A stretch of DNA of 47,187 nucleotides, taken from the NCBI GenBank assembly GCA_902760865.1, contig CACWID010000021.1:1-47187 (forward strand). The letters run 5' to 3'. The stretch comes from an uncultured Bacteroidales bacterium (GTDB taxonomy: Bacteria > Bacteroidota > Bacteroidia > Bacteroidales > Muribaculaceae). A program made the translations under genes and the position numbers. The notes beneath the pieces are model-generated. The model did no database searches. It saw nothing but the letters and a program-made list of their open reading frames with translations, and had not been told where the DNA came from. Positions 23,512-31,667 of this stretch are shown here, piece by piece; position 1 is the stretch's first letter, and each line of letters starts with the position of its first letter.

Positions 23512-24771
23512 TTACCTGATTTTCAGCGTTACAAACGTCAATGCGGCGAGCAGGATGCTCACCAAGAAGAATCGCATCACAATCTTGGCCTCGGGGATGC
23601 GATGGTCGGGCGTCTTGATCTTATAGTCCCACGTCAGCTTAGTGGGGTCGGCGGTGAAGTGGTGATGCAGCGGCGTCATCTTGAACAGGCGCATGTTCTT
23701 GCCCTTGTGACGCTTGACGTACCACACCTGCATGATGACCGACAGTTCCTCGACGAGGAAGATACCGCACAACAGGGGGATGAGCCACTCCTTGCGGATG
23801 AGCACGGCGAACACCGCAATGATGCCGCCCAGGCACAGGCTGCCCGTGTCGCCCATGAAGACCTGGGCCGGGAACGAGTTATACCACAGGAAGCCGATGG
23901 TCGCTCCGATGAAGGCTGCCGCATACACTACCAGTTCAGAGCTATCTGGGATGTACATGATATTCAGGTAGGATGAATAGATGACGTTACCGCCCAGATA
24001 GCACATGATGGCCAACGCGACACCGATGATCGCCGAGGTGCCCGTCGCCAGACCGTCAACACCATCGGTCAGGTTGGCACCGTTGCTCACTGCCGTGATG
24101 ACAAAGATGGTCACCAGGATGAACAGGATCCAGCCGCCCAACTGCTTGTACTTGCCCATCCAGCCGGTGAAATAGGCGTAGTCGAAGTTGTGGTTCTTGA
24201 CGAAGGGCAAGGTGGTCTTGGTGGCCTTCACGGCCTGAGACTTGTGGACCTCGACAAGCTCGGGGGTCTCGTTGCGGTTGGTGACATGCACGTTCTCGTT
24301 CATCACGATGGCGGGGCTCAGATACATGGTCAGGCCCACGATGATACCCAGACCCACTTGACCGACAATCTTGAACTTGCCCTTCAGGCCCTCCTTGTTG
24401 TGGTGGAAGACCTTGATATAGTCATCGGCAAAGCCCAGGGCGCCGCACCACAGGGTGGAGACGATCATGAGCAGCATATAGACGTTGTTGAGCTTGCCCA
24501 GCAACAGGCACGGCACCAGTATCGAGATGATGATGATGATACCGCCCATCGTGGGAGTGCCCTGCTTCTGGGCGTTGCCGCCCAGCTTCTCCTCGCGCTC
24601 CTTGTCACACATCTGGCGCTCCTTGAGCTTGAAGATGATGCGACGGCCGATGACGATACCGATGAACAACGACAGGATGAAGGCAAAGCCCGACCTGAAG
24701 GTGATATACTCGAACAGACGTGCGCCAGGCACGTGATACTCTTGCAACCAGTGGAAAAGATAATATAACAT
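23512..24771 (-). CDS. mraY: Phospho-N-acetylmuramoyl-pentapeptide transferase
   Basis: Integral membrane enzyme that makes lipid I from UDP-MurNAc-pentapeptide and undecaprenyl phosphate. The 419-residue protein has about ten helices with the family motifs KQGTPTMGGI (about 70-79), LGFADDYIKV, NLTDGVDGLATGTS (about 233-246, with the catalytic Asp pair region), FMGDTGSLCLGG, and FKMTPLHHHF near the C-terminus. It is longer than the 360-residue E. coli enzyme because of an inserted hydrophilic segment at about 165-205, which I recall from other Bacteroidota MraY. It lies 28 nt after murE. Confidence 0.97.
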   Translation of the reverse strand: MLYYLFHWLQEYHVPGARLFEYITFRSGFAFILSLFIGIVIGRRIIFKLKERQMCDKEREEKLGGNAQKQGTPTMGGIIIIISILVPCLLLGKLNNVYMLLMIVSTLWCGALGFADDYIKVFHHNKEGLKGKFKIVGQVGLGIIVGLTMYLSPAIVMNENVHVTNRNETPELVEVHKSQAVKATKTTLPFVKNHNFDYAYFTGWMGKYKQLGGWILFILVTIFVITAVSNGANLTDGVDGLATGTSAIIGVALAIMCYLGGNVIYSSYLNIMYIPDSSELVVYAAAFIGATIGFLWYNSFPAQVFMGDTGSLCLGGIIAVFAVLIRKEWLIPLLCGIFLVEELSVIMQVWYVKRHKGKNMRLFKMTPLHHHFTADPTKLTWDYKIKTPDHRIPEAKIVMRFFLVSILLAALTFVTLKIR

Positions 24772-24799
24772 AAGTTGATGCTTCTTGTGCGGTTAATAA

Positions 24800-26263
24800 T
24801 CAATCGGTTTCGCCTGCAAACACTTCCTCGACCTGTTCCTTGTCGTCAAAGTGGTGCTTCACGCCTTGGATTTCCTGATAGTCCTCATGACCCTTGCCGG
24901 CAATCAGGACGACGTCGCCGCTCTGGGCCAGCTGGCACGCGGTGCGGATGGCCTGACGGCGGTCGGTGATGGTCAGCGTGGTGGGACGCGACTCGTCGGG
25001 CAGACCCACCTCCATCTGGCGAAGGATCTCGTCGGGGTCCTCGGTGCGGGGGTTGTCGCTGGTGAGCACGACGCGGTCGCTGCGGATGGCAGCCTCACGA
25101 GCCATGATGGGACGCTTGCCGGCATCACGGTCACCGCCGCAGCCACACACGGTGATGATGTGCCCGCTGGTACCGACGACCTCACGGATGGTGTCGAGCA
25201 CATTGACTAGCGCGTCGGGCGTGTGGGCATAATCGACGATGGCGGTGTAGCCTCGGGGCGAGCGCAGCGTCTGGAAACGGCCGGCCACGGGGACCAGCAG
25301 ACTCATCTTGACGAGCACCTCCTGCGGGTCGAAGCCCAGCAGCAGCGAGGCGCCATAGACCGACAGCAGGTTATAAGCGTTGAAGCGTCCGGTGAACAGG
25401 ACCTCGACCAGGTTGCCGTTCAGCTCCAGCGTGGTGCCGTCGAGACGCGACTCGACGATGCGGCCCTTGAAGTCGGCCATCGAGCGCAACGAGTAGTGGT
25501 ACTTGTCGGCGCGGGTGTTCTGCAACATCACGTCGCCCACCTTGTCATCGGCGTTGACCAGCGCAAAGGCGCCGGCGGGCAGCGCGTCAAAGAACATCTT
25601 CTTGGCGGCGATGTAGTTGTCCACCGTCTTGTGGAAGTCCATGTGGTCACGCGTGAGGTTGGTAAAGATGCCGCCGGCAAAGGTGATGCCCTCGATGCGA
25701 TGCTGCACACAGGCGTGGGAGCTCACCTCCATAAAGGCATATTCGCAACCGGCCTGCACCATCTCATACAGCAGGCGGTTCAGCGTCAGGTGGTCGGGGG
25801 TGGTCTGCTTGGCCACCTGCTCGGTGGTATCAACGATGTTCTTGACAGTGGAGAGCAGACCGGCCTTGTAGCCCATCAGGCGTGCCATCTCATAGAGCAG
25901 CGTGGCGGTCGTTGTCTTGCCGTTAGTGCCGGTGACGCCCACAAGGCGCAGGCACCTCGACGGGTGGTCAAACCACTCGTCGGCCACGCGGGACAGCGCG
26001 ATGACGCTGTTCTCGACCTGTATGTAGGTCACATCGTCGCTCAGGGTGGCGGGCATCTCCTCACACACCACGGCGCGGGCTCCGGCAGCAATCACGTCGC
26101 CGATAAAGCGGTGTGAATCGACGGCGACGCCCTTGACGGCGACAAACAGGACGCCCTCTCGGGACTGACGCGAGTCGTTGATGACGTCAGTAATCTCAAT
26201 ATCTGTGTTACCCACTACCTGGAGCGGGTTGATGGCTTTAATCAGTTGTGATAGTATTTTCAT
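24800..26263 (-). CDS. murE: UDP-MurNAc-tripeptide synthetase, meso-diaminopimelate-adding
   Basis: Adds the third stem amino acid to UDP-MurNAc-L-Ala-D-Glu. The 487-residue protein has the ATP loop GVTGTNGKTTTATLLY (about 107-122), EVSSHACVQHRIEG, and in the C-terminal domain LTSDNPRTEDP. The DNPR tetrad is the published signature for ligases that use meso-diaminopimelate rather than lysine, so the cell wall is probably of the A1-gamma type. The divergent lysA 3.5 kb away consumes the same metabolite. It begins 14 nt after the end of ftsI. Confidence 0.96.
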   Translation of the reverse strand: MKILSQLIKAINPLQVVGNTDIEITDVINDSRQSREGVLFVAVKGVAVDSHRFIGDVIAAGARAVVCEEMPATLSDDVTYIQVENSVIALSRVADEWFDHPSRCLRLVGVTGTNGKTTTATLLYEMARLMGYKAGLLSTVKNIVDTTEQVAKQTTPDHLTLNRLLYEMVQAGCEYAFMEVSSHACVQHRIEGITFAGGIFTNLTRDHMDFHKTVDNYIAAKKMFFDALPAGAFALVNADDKVGDVMLQNTRADKYHYSLRSMADFKGRIVESRLDGTTLELNGNLVEVLFTGRFNAYNLLSVYGASLLLGFDPQEVLVKMSLLVPVAGRFQTLRSPRGYTAIVDYAHTPDALVNVLDTIREVVGTSGHIITVCGCGGDRDAGKRPIMAREAAIRSDRVVLTSDNPRTEDPDEILRQMEVGLPDESRPTTLTITDRRQAIRTACQLAQSGDVVLIAGKGHEDYQEIQGVKHHFDDKEQVEEVFAGETD

Positions 26264-26276
26264 GTGCTATAGTGAT

Positions 26277-28400
26277 TTAGGAATTCTTTAATCTCAGATT
26301 GATGCGCTGGCCGCGGGCATAATGCGAACCCGCGGACAGGCTTTGTGAAACGACCATACCCGAACCGGTGAAGTTCACGTTGAGTCCGGCATTCTCCAGC
26401 AGGCGGATGGCCTCACGGATGTCCAGACCGATGACGTTGGGCACGCCCTTCGCCACCTTCGTCGGGCGGGTATAGTGGTGGGGGGACTTCAGTCCCAGAC
26501 CGCGTTGCAGGTTCTTGGACTTGTTCTCGCCCAGCGAAGCGAACATGATGGGATAGTTCTTGTCCGACTGGTTGCCTGTATCCTTCTTGCCCTTAGCCTT
26601 GGCATAGTCGGGGGCGTCACCCAGCAGACCGCAGGCATACATCTTGCGGGCCACGTTCCTCATTACCATACCGCTGCTGGCGCCGGCACCACGGTCGGCA
26701 CCGAGCATCAGGACGATGCAGGAGTACTTGGGGTTCTCGTAGGGGAAGAATCCGCAGAAGGCAAGACGCTTTCTTGCTCCATACTTGCCGTTGATAACCT
26801 CAAAGGCGGTACCGGTCTTGCCGGCAATCTCGACCATCGAGTCCTGTACCCAGTGGCGTGCGGTACCGTGGCTGCCCCACACGACGTCGTGCAGCATCAA
26901 GCGCAGCTTGCGGGCATTCTCGGGAGAGCACACCTGCTTGCGGATGTAGGTCACGGGGATGATGGAGTCTGGTTCGCCCTCACGCGACAACTTGGTGAAC
27001 AGGCGGGGACGCACATACTTGCCGTCGTTGGCAATGGCGTTATACATCGCCAGGGTGCACAACGGCGGGATTTTGCTGCCATAACCATAGGCCTGGCGGG
27101 ACAGCACAACGCGGCCACCGTCCTTGACATCGGCTTTGCTGAACTGCGGAACCTCCTCGCCGGCAATTCCCAGATGGAAGGGCTCAAAGAATCCCATCTC
27201 CTCCAGACGCTGGCGGAAGGCGGGCGGATTGGCACCATACTTCTGGGTGATGATTTTCGCCATGCCGATGTTGGACGAGGTCTCGATGATCTGTCGGGCA
27301 GAACGCGAGGCGGCACCATGGGAGTCGGTGATGGGATTTCCGCCGGCATAAGCCCACGAGTGACCCGTCGGCCACTGTTTCTCGATATCGGTGACAATGC
27401 CGTCCTCCAGGGCGACCATCATCGAGATGGTCTTGACCACCGAACCGGGCTCGTAGCCCAGCACGGCATAGTTGATGCCCTCGACATACTCGTTGGGGTC
27501 GTCCTCACTGCGCTTGAGGTTGCTGATGGCCTTGATGTCGCCGGTAGCTACCTCCATGAGCACACAGGTGCCCCACTCTGCCCCGGTCTCCAGGCACATG
27601 TCGTTGAGCTCGTGCTCGACGATGTCCTGAAGCTGGACGTTGATGGTGGTGGTGATGTCATAGCCCTTGATGGCGGGCACTTTCTCGACGGGGACGATGC
27701 CGTTGGTCAGCTGCAGGTGCTTGGCCTTGCCGGGCGTGCCGTAGAGCAACGTGTCGAGCGCGCGCTCCAGACCGGTCTTGCCGTGGGTGAGCGTGCTGTC
27801 CAGGTTGCCGATGCTTCGTGCGGCCATCGCGCCATAGGGCTTGGTGCGCTTGGCCACTGTCTCGTAGTAGAAGCCCGTCTGGTTCCTCGGTTTCCTGAAG
27901 AAGGGGAAACTGTGCACGCGCTCATATTCCCGGTGGGTGAGCATCTTGCGGAACAGGCGATAGGCATGGTTTGCCCGGGGCTTCTGGCTTTTGTCTTTGG
28001 GGTTGGCGGCATCCAGGATCTTCTGGCGGTCGTCGAGCAGCTTCTTGCGCCACTCCATTGCCGTGAGCGTGGTGTCAAAGGCGGCCAGGCTGTCGCTCAA
28101 GGCACCGATGTACTTGTTCACGGTGTCCCCCTTGATGCCACGGGCCAGCCAGTCGATGCGGACCACATAGTACTCCAGGTTGGCGGCCAGCTCGGTGCCG
28201 TTGTCAGCAAGCAGGCGGCCGCGCTCGGGCGGCGTGTAGATGATGCTGTCGAGCACGTTATTGGCTTTGTCGTTCCACTCCTTGGCATGGACGACGGTCA
28301 GCTTGAACATGCTGGCAATGATCATCACCGAGAACAGCAGCATCATGCCCACGACCAGGCCATAACGCAGCAGGATGTGTCTTTTGTTGTTCTGTTTCAT
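26277..28400 (-). CDS. ftsI: Class B penicillin-binding protein with PASTA domain (FtsI/PBP3)
   Basis: Septal peptidoglycan transpeptidase, anchored in the cytoplasmic membrane by a helix at about 12-34. The 707-residue product has a dimerisation domain (about 50-270, opening with RGRLLADNGTELA) and a transpeptidase domain with the three active-site motifs SVVK (Ser320), SSN (in IETSSNIGMAK) and KTG (in EIAGKTGTAFEV, about 527-529). One C-terminal PASTA domain covers about 645-705 (VPNVIGLDIREAIRLLENAG). A C-terminal PASTA is common in Bacteroidota and Gram-positive septal PBPs but absent in E. coli FtsI. It works with FtsW. It lies 25 nt after the ftsL-like gene. Confidence 0.96.
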   Translation of the reverse strand: MKQNNKRHILLRYGLVVGMMLLFSVMIIASMFKLTVVHAKEWNDKANNVLDSIIYTPPERGRLLADNGTELAANLEYYVVRIDWLARGIKGDTVNKYIGALSDSLAAFDTTLTAMEWRKKLLDDRQKILDAANPKDKSQKPRANHAYRLFRKMLTHREYERVHSFPFFRKPRNQTGFYYETVAKRTKPYGAMAARSIGNLDSTLTHGKTGLERALDTLLYGTPGKAKHLQLTNGIVPVEKVPAIKGYDITTTINVQLQDIVEHELNDMCLETGAEWGTCVLMEVATGDIKAISNLKRSEDDPNEYVEGINYAVLGYEPGSVVKTISMMVALEDGIVTDIEKQWPTGHSWAYAGGNPITDSHGAASRSARQIIETSSNIGMAKIITQKYGANPPAFRQRLEEMGFFEPFHLGIAGEEVPQFSKADVKDGGRVVLSRQAYGYGSKIPPLCTLAMYNAIANDGKYVRPRLFTKLSREGEPDSIIPVTYIRKQVCSPENARKLRLMLHDVVWGSHGTARHWVQDSMVEIAGKTGTAFEVINGKYGARKRLAFCGFFPYENPKYSCIVLMLGADRGAGASSGMVMRNVARKMYACGLLGDAPDYAKAKGKKDTGNQSDKNYPIMFASLGENKSKNLQRGLGLKSPHHYTRPTKVAKGVPNVIGLDIREAIRLLENAGLNVNFTGSGMVVSQSLSAGSHYARGQRINLRLKNS

Positions 28401-28425
28401 CGTTTTAACTCTGTTTTATTCATAA

Positions 28426-28773
28426 CTATTTTGACTTCAGCTTATAAGGGGGGTCCTGAGGGGGCACCAATCCCAGGTGCTTCTCGTTCATGAGCTTGAC
28501 CATCTCGCTCTCGCGTATCATCGAGTTGTACTTCGCACTCGAGCTCACCAGGTCACTCTGGGCATTAGCGAGGTCGGTCTTTAACGTCAGCAGTTCCTGT
28601 ATGCTGCGCTGGCAGGCAAACTTGTTGCCGATGTAGGCCAGCGCCATGGCCACCACAAATACCACATACACCCAGTTACGCTTGAAGAATTCAAGCGAGA
28701 AGATGCGGCCCTGGACAAATCCCTTGGTCGCTTTCCTGCCTGTCGCGGCAGCACTATTTTTTTTCTCTCCCAT
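28426..28773 (-). CDS. ftsL: FtsL-like cell division protein
   Basis: A 115-residue bitopic protein. The N-terminal cytoplasmic part (1-30) is basic, one membrane helix spans about 33-50 (WVYVVFVVAMALAYIGNKF), and a periplasmic coiled coil covers about 52-105. It ends with LVPPQDPPYKL, similar in layout to FtsL proteins of Bacteroidota. The position between rsmH and the septal PBP gene is diagnostic for ftsL, which is otherwise hard to recognise by sequence. It would act in the FtsQLB-like complex. Confidence 0.88.
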   Translation of the reverse strand: MGEKKNSAAATGRKATKGFVQGRIFSLEFFKRNWVYVVFVVAMALAYIGNKFACQRSIQELLTLKTDLANAQSDLVSSSAKYNSMIRESEMVKLMNEKHLGLVPPQDPPYKLKSK

Positions 28774-28799
28774 TTTCGTTTTCAGTTTTCAGTGTCTAA
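28772..28799. repeat. Short 7-bp array between rsmH and ftsL
   Basis: ATTTTCG, TTTTCAG, TTTTCAG and TGTCTAA follow each other directly, beginning at the ftsL start codon. It has the same period as the other intergenic arrays in this window. Confidence 0.5.
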
Positions 28800-28813
28800 A
28801 TCATAACTCTTAT

Positions 28814-29716
28814 TCATTCTACTTTCTCTGCCACTCGCAGCTTGGCACTGCGCGAGCGGGGGTTGCGAGCCACCTCGTCATCGTCGGGGACGATGACCTT
28901 GCCGGTAATCACACGCCACGGGGTGTCAACACGGCCATAGAAGTCCTTCTGCTGGCGACCCTCGACGTTACCCGTGCGCATGAAGTTCTTGACCAGACGG
29001 TCCTCCAGCGAGTGGTAGGTGATGATGGCCAGACGTCCGCCGGGCTTGAGCACATCCAGGGACTGGGACAGCAGACGGCGCAGGGCGTCGAGCTCGCCAT
29101 TGACCTCAATGCGTAAGGCCTGGAACAGCATCGATAGCTCTTTCTTCTCCTGCGAAGCCTTGACCAGCGGACGGGCTACTTCGAGCAGTTCGCCGGTCGT
29201 GGACAGGGGACGGGCCTTGACGATCGCGGCTGCCAGGCGACGTGACTGGCGAAGTTCGCCATAGAGGTACAGCACGTCGGCCAGACGTTCCTCGCTGTAG
29301 GTGTTGAGCAGCTCGCGGGCCGTGAACGAGGCGGCACGGTTCATGCGCATGTCCAGCGGACCGTCGCCACGGAAGGTGAAACCGCGGTCAACGTCGTCAA
29401 AGTGATGGAACGACACGCCCAGGTCGGCAAGGATACCGTCAACGCCCTCAACGCCATAATAGCGAAGGAAATTCTTGAGATAGGCGAAGTTTGCGTGTGC
29501 AAATGTAAATCTCGGGTCGTCAAGACGATTCTGCCACGCATCCATGTCCTGGTCAAAACCGATGAGCCGTCCTTGGGCGCCCAAGCGCTCCATAATGGCA
29601 CGACTGTGGCCGCCGCCACCAAAGGTGGCGTCCACGTAGGTGCCGTCTGCCTTGACGGCAAGCCCGTCTATGCTCGCTTGGAGCAACGCAGGTATGTGAT
29701 ACACAGAGTGTTCCAT
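28814..29716 (-). CDS. rsmH: 16S rRNA (cytosine(1402)-N4)-methyltransferase
   Basis: Methylates C1402 of 16S rRNA using S-adenosylmethionine. The start at 29716 gives 300 residues beginning MEHSVYHIPALLQASIDGL, the family's normal N-terminus; an ATG 36 nt upstream would add residues with no counterpart. The SAM-binding motif is VDATFGGGGHSRAI (about 28-41), followed by GILADLGVSFHHFDD (about 92-106) and RLAIITYHSLEDRLVK (about 238-253). It is the first gene of the dcw operon here: mraZ, which usually precedes it, is absent, and a TACCTTTG promoter box lies 55 nt upstream. Confidence 0.96.
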   Translation of the reverse strand: MEHSVYHIPALLQASIDGLAVKADGTYVDATFGGGGHSRAIMERLGAQGRLIGFDQDMDAWQNRLDDPRFTFAHANFAYLKNFLRYYGVEGVDGILADLGVSFHHFDDVDRGFTFRGDGPLDMRMNRAASFTARELLNTYSEERLADVLYLYGELRQSRRLAAAIVKARPLSTTGELLEVARPLVKASQEKKELSMLFQALRIEVNGELDALRRLLSQSLDVLKPGGRLAIITYHSLEDRLVKNFMRTGNVEGRQQKDFYGRVDTPWRVITGKVIVPDDDEVARNPRSRSAKLRVAEKVE

Positions 29717-29770
29717 TGCTATTTTAACTATTGCCGATAGGGGTAGCCGCATTCCCTAATTTTGGGACTT

Positions 29771-29778
29771 CAAAGGTA
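29771..29778 (-). promoter_or_regulatory. -7 promoter box of the dcw operon
   Basis: On the minus strand TACCTTTG matches TAnnTTTG and lies 55 nt before the rsmH ATG. No TTTG is seen at the usual 17-23 nt upstream distance. Confidence 0.6.
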
Positions 29779-29826
29779 CTATTATTTTCTAAAATAATTT
29801 GCATTCTCAAACCACAAATTTACATT

Positions 29827-29869
29827 CTAAAAGTTATTTTTTATTAACAGGCCTGTCAATAACTTTTAG
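29827..29869. promoter_or_regulatory. Nested palindrome, candidate operator upstream of the dcw operon
   Basis: CTAAAAGTTATT (29827-29838) and its perfect 12-bp complement (29858-29869) flank a second perfect palindrome, ACAGGCCTGT (29847-29856). The element is 50-90 bp upstream of the rsmH promoter box and outside any gene. It has the shape of a protein-binding dyad, or of a transcript hairpin if it is transcribed. The bound factor is unknown. Confidence 0.5.
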
Positions 29870-30062
29870 CTATCCTGAAAATCAACTATTTGAATTATAT
29901 TTGTCAGAAATTTGCAACTGTAAAATTTTGACTGTTTTCGGTAGGGGGTTCGTCTTCGTTGCCAAGAGGAGGAAATGATGGATTCCTGTGGTATTTTTCT
30001 TGAAGACCATCAAAATTTGCATATTTTATAAATCGTAAAGATTTTTTCAATAAAATTTTCCA

Positions 30063-30070
30063 TACATTTG
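30063..30070 (+). promoter_or_regulatory. -7 promoter box of lysA
   Basis: TACATTTG matches TAnnTTTG. It implies a leader of about 220 nt before the lysA ATG at 30299, long for this window. Confidence 0.55.
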
Positions 30071-30142
30071 CAGCCATAATTCATCATTTATTCAACGTGA
30101 ATTCGACGAAAATATCATCTGTAAATGAATGCGTTAGCGACT

Positions 30143-30229
30143 CTCCTTCCGAGAACGGAGGGAGTGTCCGAAGGGCGGGGGCGGTGATGCTACTGCGGCC
30201 AACAACCGCCATCGGCAGCATCGACACTC
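30143..30229 (+). promoter_or_regulatory. Structured GC-rich leader of lysA
   Basis: Several complementary segments lie in the inferred 5' leader. CTCCTTCCG pairs with CGGAGGGAG (30143-30164, one G.T). GAGTGTC (30162-30168) pairs with GACACTC (30223-30229). GATGCT (30186-30191) pairs with AGCATC (30217-30222), and GCGG (30195-30198) pairs with CCGC (30206-30209). The first two pairings share GAG and are partly exclusive. A T-rich run follows at 30251-30255. It may be a regulatory leader or a dispersed intergenic repeat; it does not match the lysine riboswitch as I know it. Confidence 0.4.
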
Positions 30230-30298
30230 AACCAGCCCAGGCATCAGCATCTTTTTCATCGAATCGACTTATTTAGGGCTTTTTTCAACACCATCATC

Positions 30299-31477
30299 AT
30301 GACCAAACGATCCTCCTACCATCATCTGCCCGTCTCGGAATTGCAAAATGCCGCAACTCCGTTCTACTACTACGACCTGGACCTGCTGCACCGGACGCTG
30401 GACGAAATCAGACGGCACACCGCCGGCCTCCCGTGCCGTGTGCACTATGCCGTCAAGGCCAACGGCAATCCTCGCATCCTCAAGGAGATAGCCTCACAGG
30501 GATGGCTGGGAACAGACCTGGTGAGCGGCGGTGAGATCCAGGCCGCTCTCGACGCCGGATTCAAGGCCCGGGAAATGACCTACTCGGGCGTGGGTAAGAC
30601 CGACAGGGAAATCCGATTGGGCCTGACGCATGACATCGGCTGCTTCAACGTGGAATCTATCCCCGAGCTGGAGGTCATCAACGCCATCGCCGGCGAGATG
30701 GGCAAGGTGGCGAATGTCGCCATCCGCACCAATCCCGACATCGACGCCCACACCCACAAGTACATCACCACCGGCACCGCAGACAACAAGTTCGGCATCC
30801 CCATCGAGATGCTCGACCACGTCGTCGGTCAAGCCATCGCCATGCCCAACATCCACCTCAAGGGGTTACACTTCCACATCGGTTCACAGATCACGACGAT
30901 GCAGCCCTACGTCATGCTCTGTGAGACGGCCAACCGGCTCATGGACCACTTCGACGCCATGGGCATCCACTTCGAGATGGTGAACGTGGGAGGTGGCCTG
31001 GGCATCGACTACGAGCACCCCGACGAAAACGAGATTCCCGATTTCGCACAATACTTCGGCGTGTTCAAACGCCTGCTCAAGCTCCGCGACGGCCAGCTGC
31101 TGCACTTCGAGCTGGGGCGCGCCATCGTGGGCCAGTGCGGAACCCTCATCAGCCATGTGACCTATGTCAAGGAGAACCGCGGCAAGAAGTTCGTCATCCT
31201 CGACGCCGGCATGTCCGACCTGATCAGGCCCGCCCTGTACGGTGCCCGTCACCTGGTCCAGAACATGACCACCACGCCCGGCGACAACAGCAGCCTCGAG
31301 CATTACGAGATCGTCGGCCCCATGTGCGAGTCGAGCGACGTGTTCGCCGGCGACTGCCTTCTGCCCGAGACCCGTCGCGGCGACCTGATGGCCATCCGCT
31401 CGGCGGGGGCCTATGGCGAGTCGATGGCCTCGTGCTATAACATGCGCCCCTTGCCCGCCAGCATGTTCAGCGAGTAA
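30299..31477 (+). CDS. lysA: Diaminopimelate decarboxylase
   Basis: PLP-dependent fold III decarboxylase that converts meso-diaminopimelate to lysine, the last step of lysine synthesis. The 392-residue protein has the PLP lysine in HYAVKANGN (Lys53), the glycine loop VNVGGGLGIDYE (about 231-242), FELGRAIVGQCG for phosphate binding, and the active-site block GPMCESSDVFAGD with Cys343 contributed across the dimer. The length is close to the family's usual 400-420. It is transcribed divergently from the dcw operon, whose MurE uses the same meso-diaminopimelate, so flux between lysine and cell wall may be balanced here. An Lrp/AsnC gene follows after 190 nt. Confidence 0.95.
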   Translation: MTKRSSYHHLPVSELQNAATPFYYYDLDLLHRTLDEIRRHTAGLPCRVHYAVKANGNPRILKEIASQGWLGTDLVSGGEIQAALDAGFKAREMTYSGVGKTDREIRLGLTHDIGCFNVESIPELEVINAIAGEMGKVANVAIRTNPDIDAHTHKYITTGTADNKFGIPIEMLDHVVGQAIAMPNIHLKGLHFHIGSQITTMQPYVMLCETANRLMDHFDAMGIHFEMVNVGGGLGIDYEHPDENEIPDFAQYFGVFKRLLKLRDGQLLHFELGRAIVGQCGTLISHVTYVKENRGKKFVILDAGMSDLIRPALYGARHLVQNMTTTPGDNSSLEHYEIVGPMCESSDVFAGDCLLPETRRGDLMAIRSAGAYGESMASCYNMRPLPASMFSE

Positions 31478-31583
31478 CCGGGCAGCGAGCCATGAGCGGC
31501 ATCCCCTACCCACGGTATTAATTATACAAAAAGAAAGTGCAATAAAACAACCAGTTTCAGGGATTTAGAGCGTCAAAAGAGAA

Positions 31584-31608
31584 AATTCAGAAAAATTATT
31601 ACTGAATT
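31584..31608. promoter_or_regulatory. Dyad upstream of the Lrp-family gene, candidate autoregulatory site
   Basis: AATTCAG (31584-31590) and CTGAATT (31602-31608) form a perfect 7-bp inverted repeat with an 11-nt AT-rich spacer. It ends 25 nt upstream of the -7 box of the Lrp-family gene. Lrp/AsnC proteins commonly bind such AT-rich dyads and control their own gene. The assignment is inferred from position and symmetry. Confidence 0.4.
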
Positions 31609-31633
31609 CTATAGCGCAATTAAAAAAAATGGC

Positions 31634-31641
31634 TACATTTG
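31634..31641 (+). promoter_or_regulatory. -7 promoter box of the Lrp-family gene
   Basis: TACATTTG matches TAnnTTTG and lies 26 nt before the ATG at 31668. Confidence 0.6.
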
Positions 31642-31667
31642 CAATTACTTAACGAAAATTTGATCTC

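Larger units (their letters stand above)
29717..30298. other. Divergent intergenic region between rsmH and lysA
   Basis: No gene is visible in these 582 bases; in particular I find no MraZ-like frame. The AT-rich half next to rsmH holds the rsmH promoter box and a nested palindrome. The half next to lysA holds a promoter box and a GC-rich structured leader. Each element is listed separately. Confidence 0.7.

Noticed and set aside
25223-26116. 297-codon open frame antisense to murE
   Set aside because: Shadow frame of a well-supported gene, with no recognisable features.
26475-28493. 672-codon open frame on the plus strand
   Set aside because: It is antisense to ftsI, whose protein motifs are unmistakable. 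Long antisense frames are expected here from the strong GC bias at third positions.
29827-29869. dif site for chromosome dimer resolution
   Set aside because: The arms are separated by 19 nt, whereas XerCD sites have two 11-bp arms around a 6-8-bp centre, and the sequence does not resemble known dif sites.
30143-30255. Lysine riboswitch upstream of lysA
   Set aside because: I cannot recognise the five-helix lysine riboswitch core or its conserved loops; only generic stem-loops are seen.
29717-30298. A missed mraZ gene
   Set aside because: The region is AT-rich, no frame of about 150 codons with MraZ-like sequence is present, and the rsmH promoter box lies within 60 nt of the gene.
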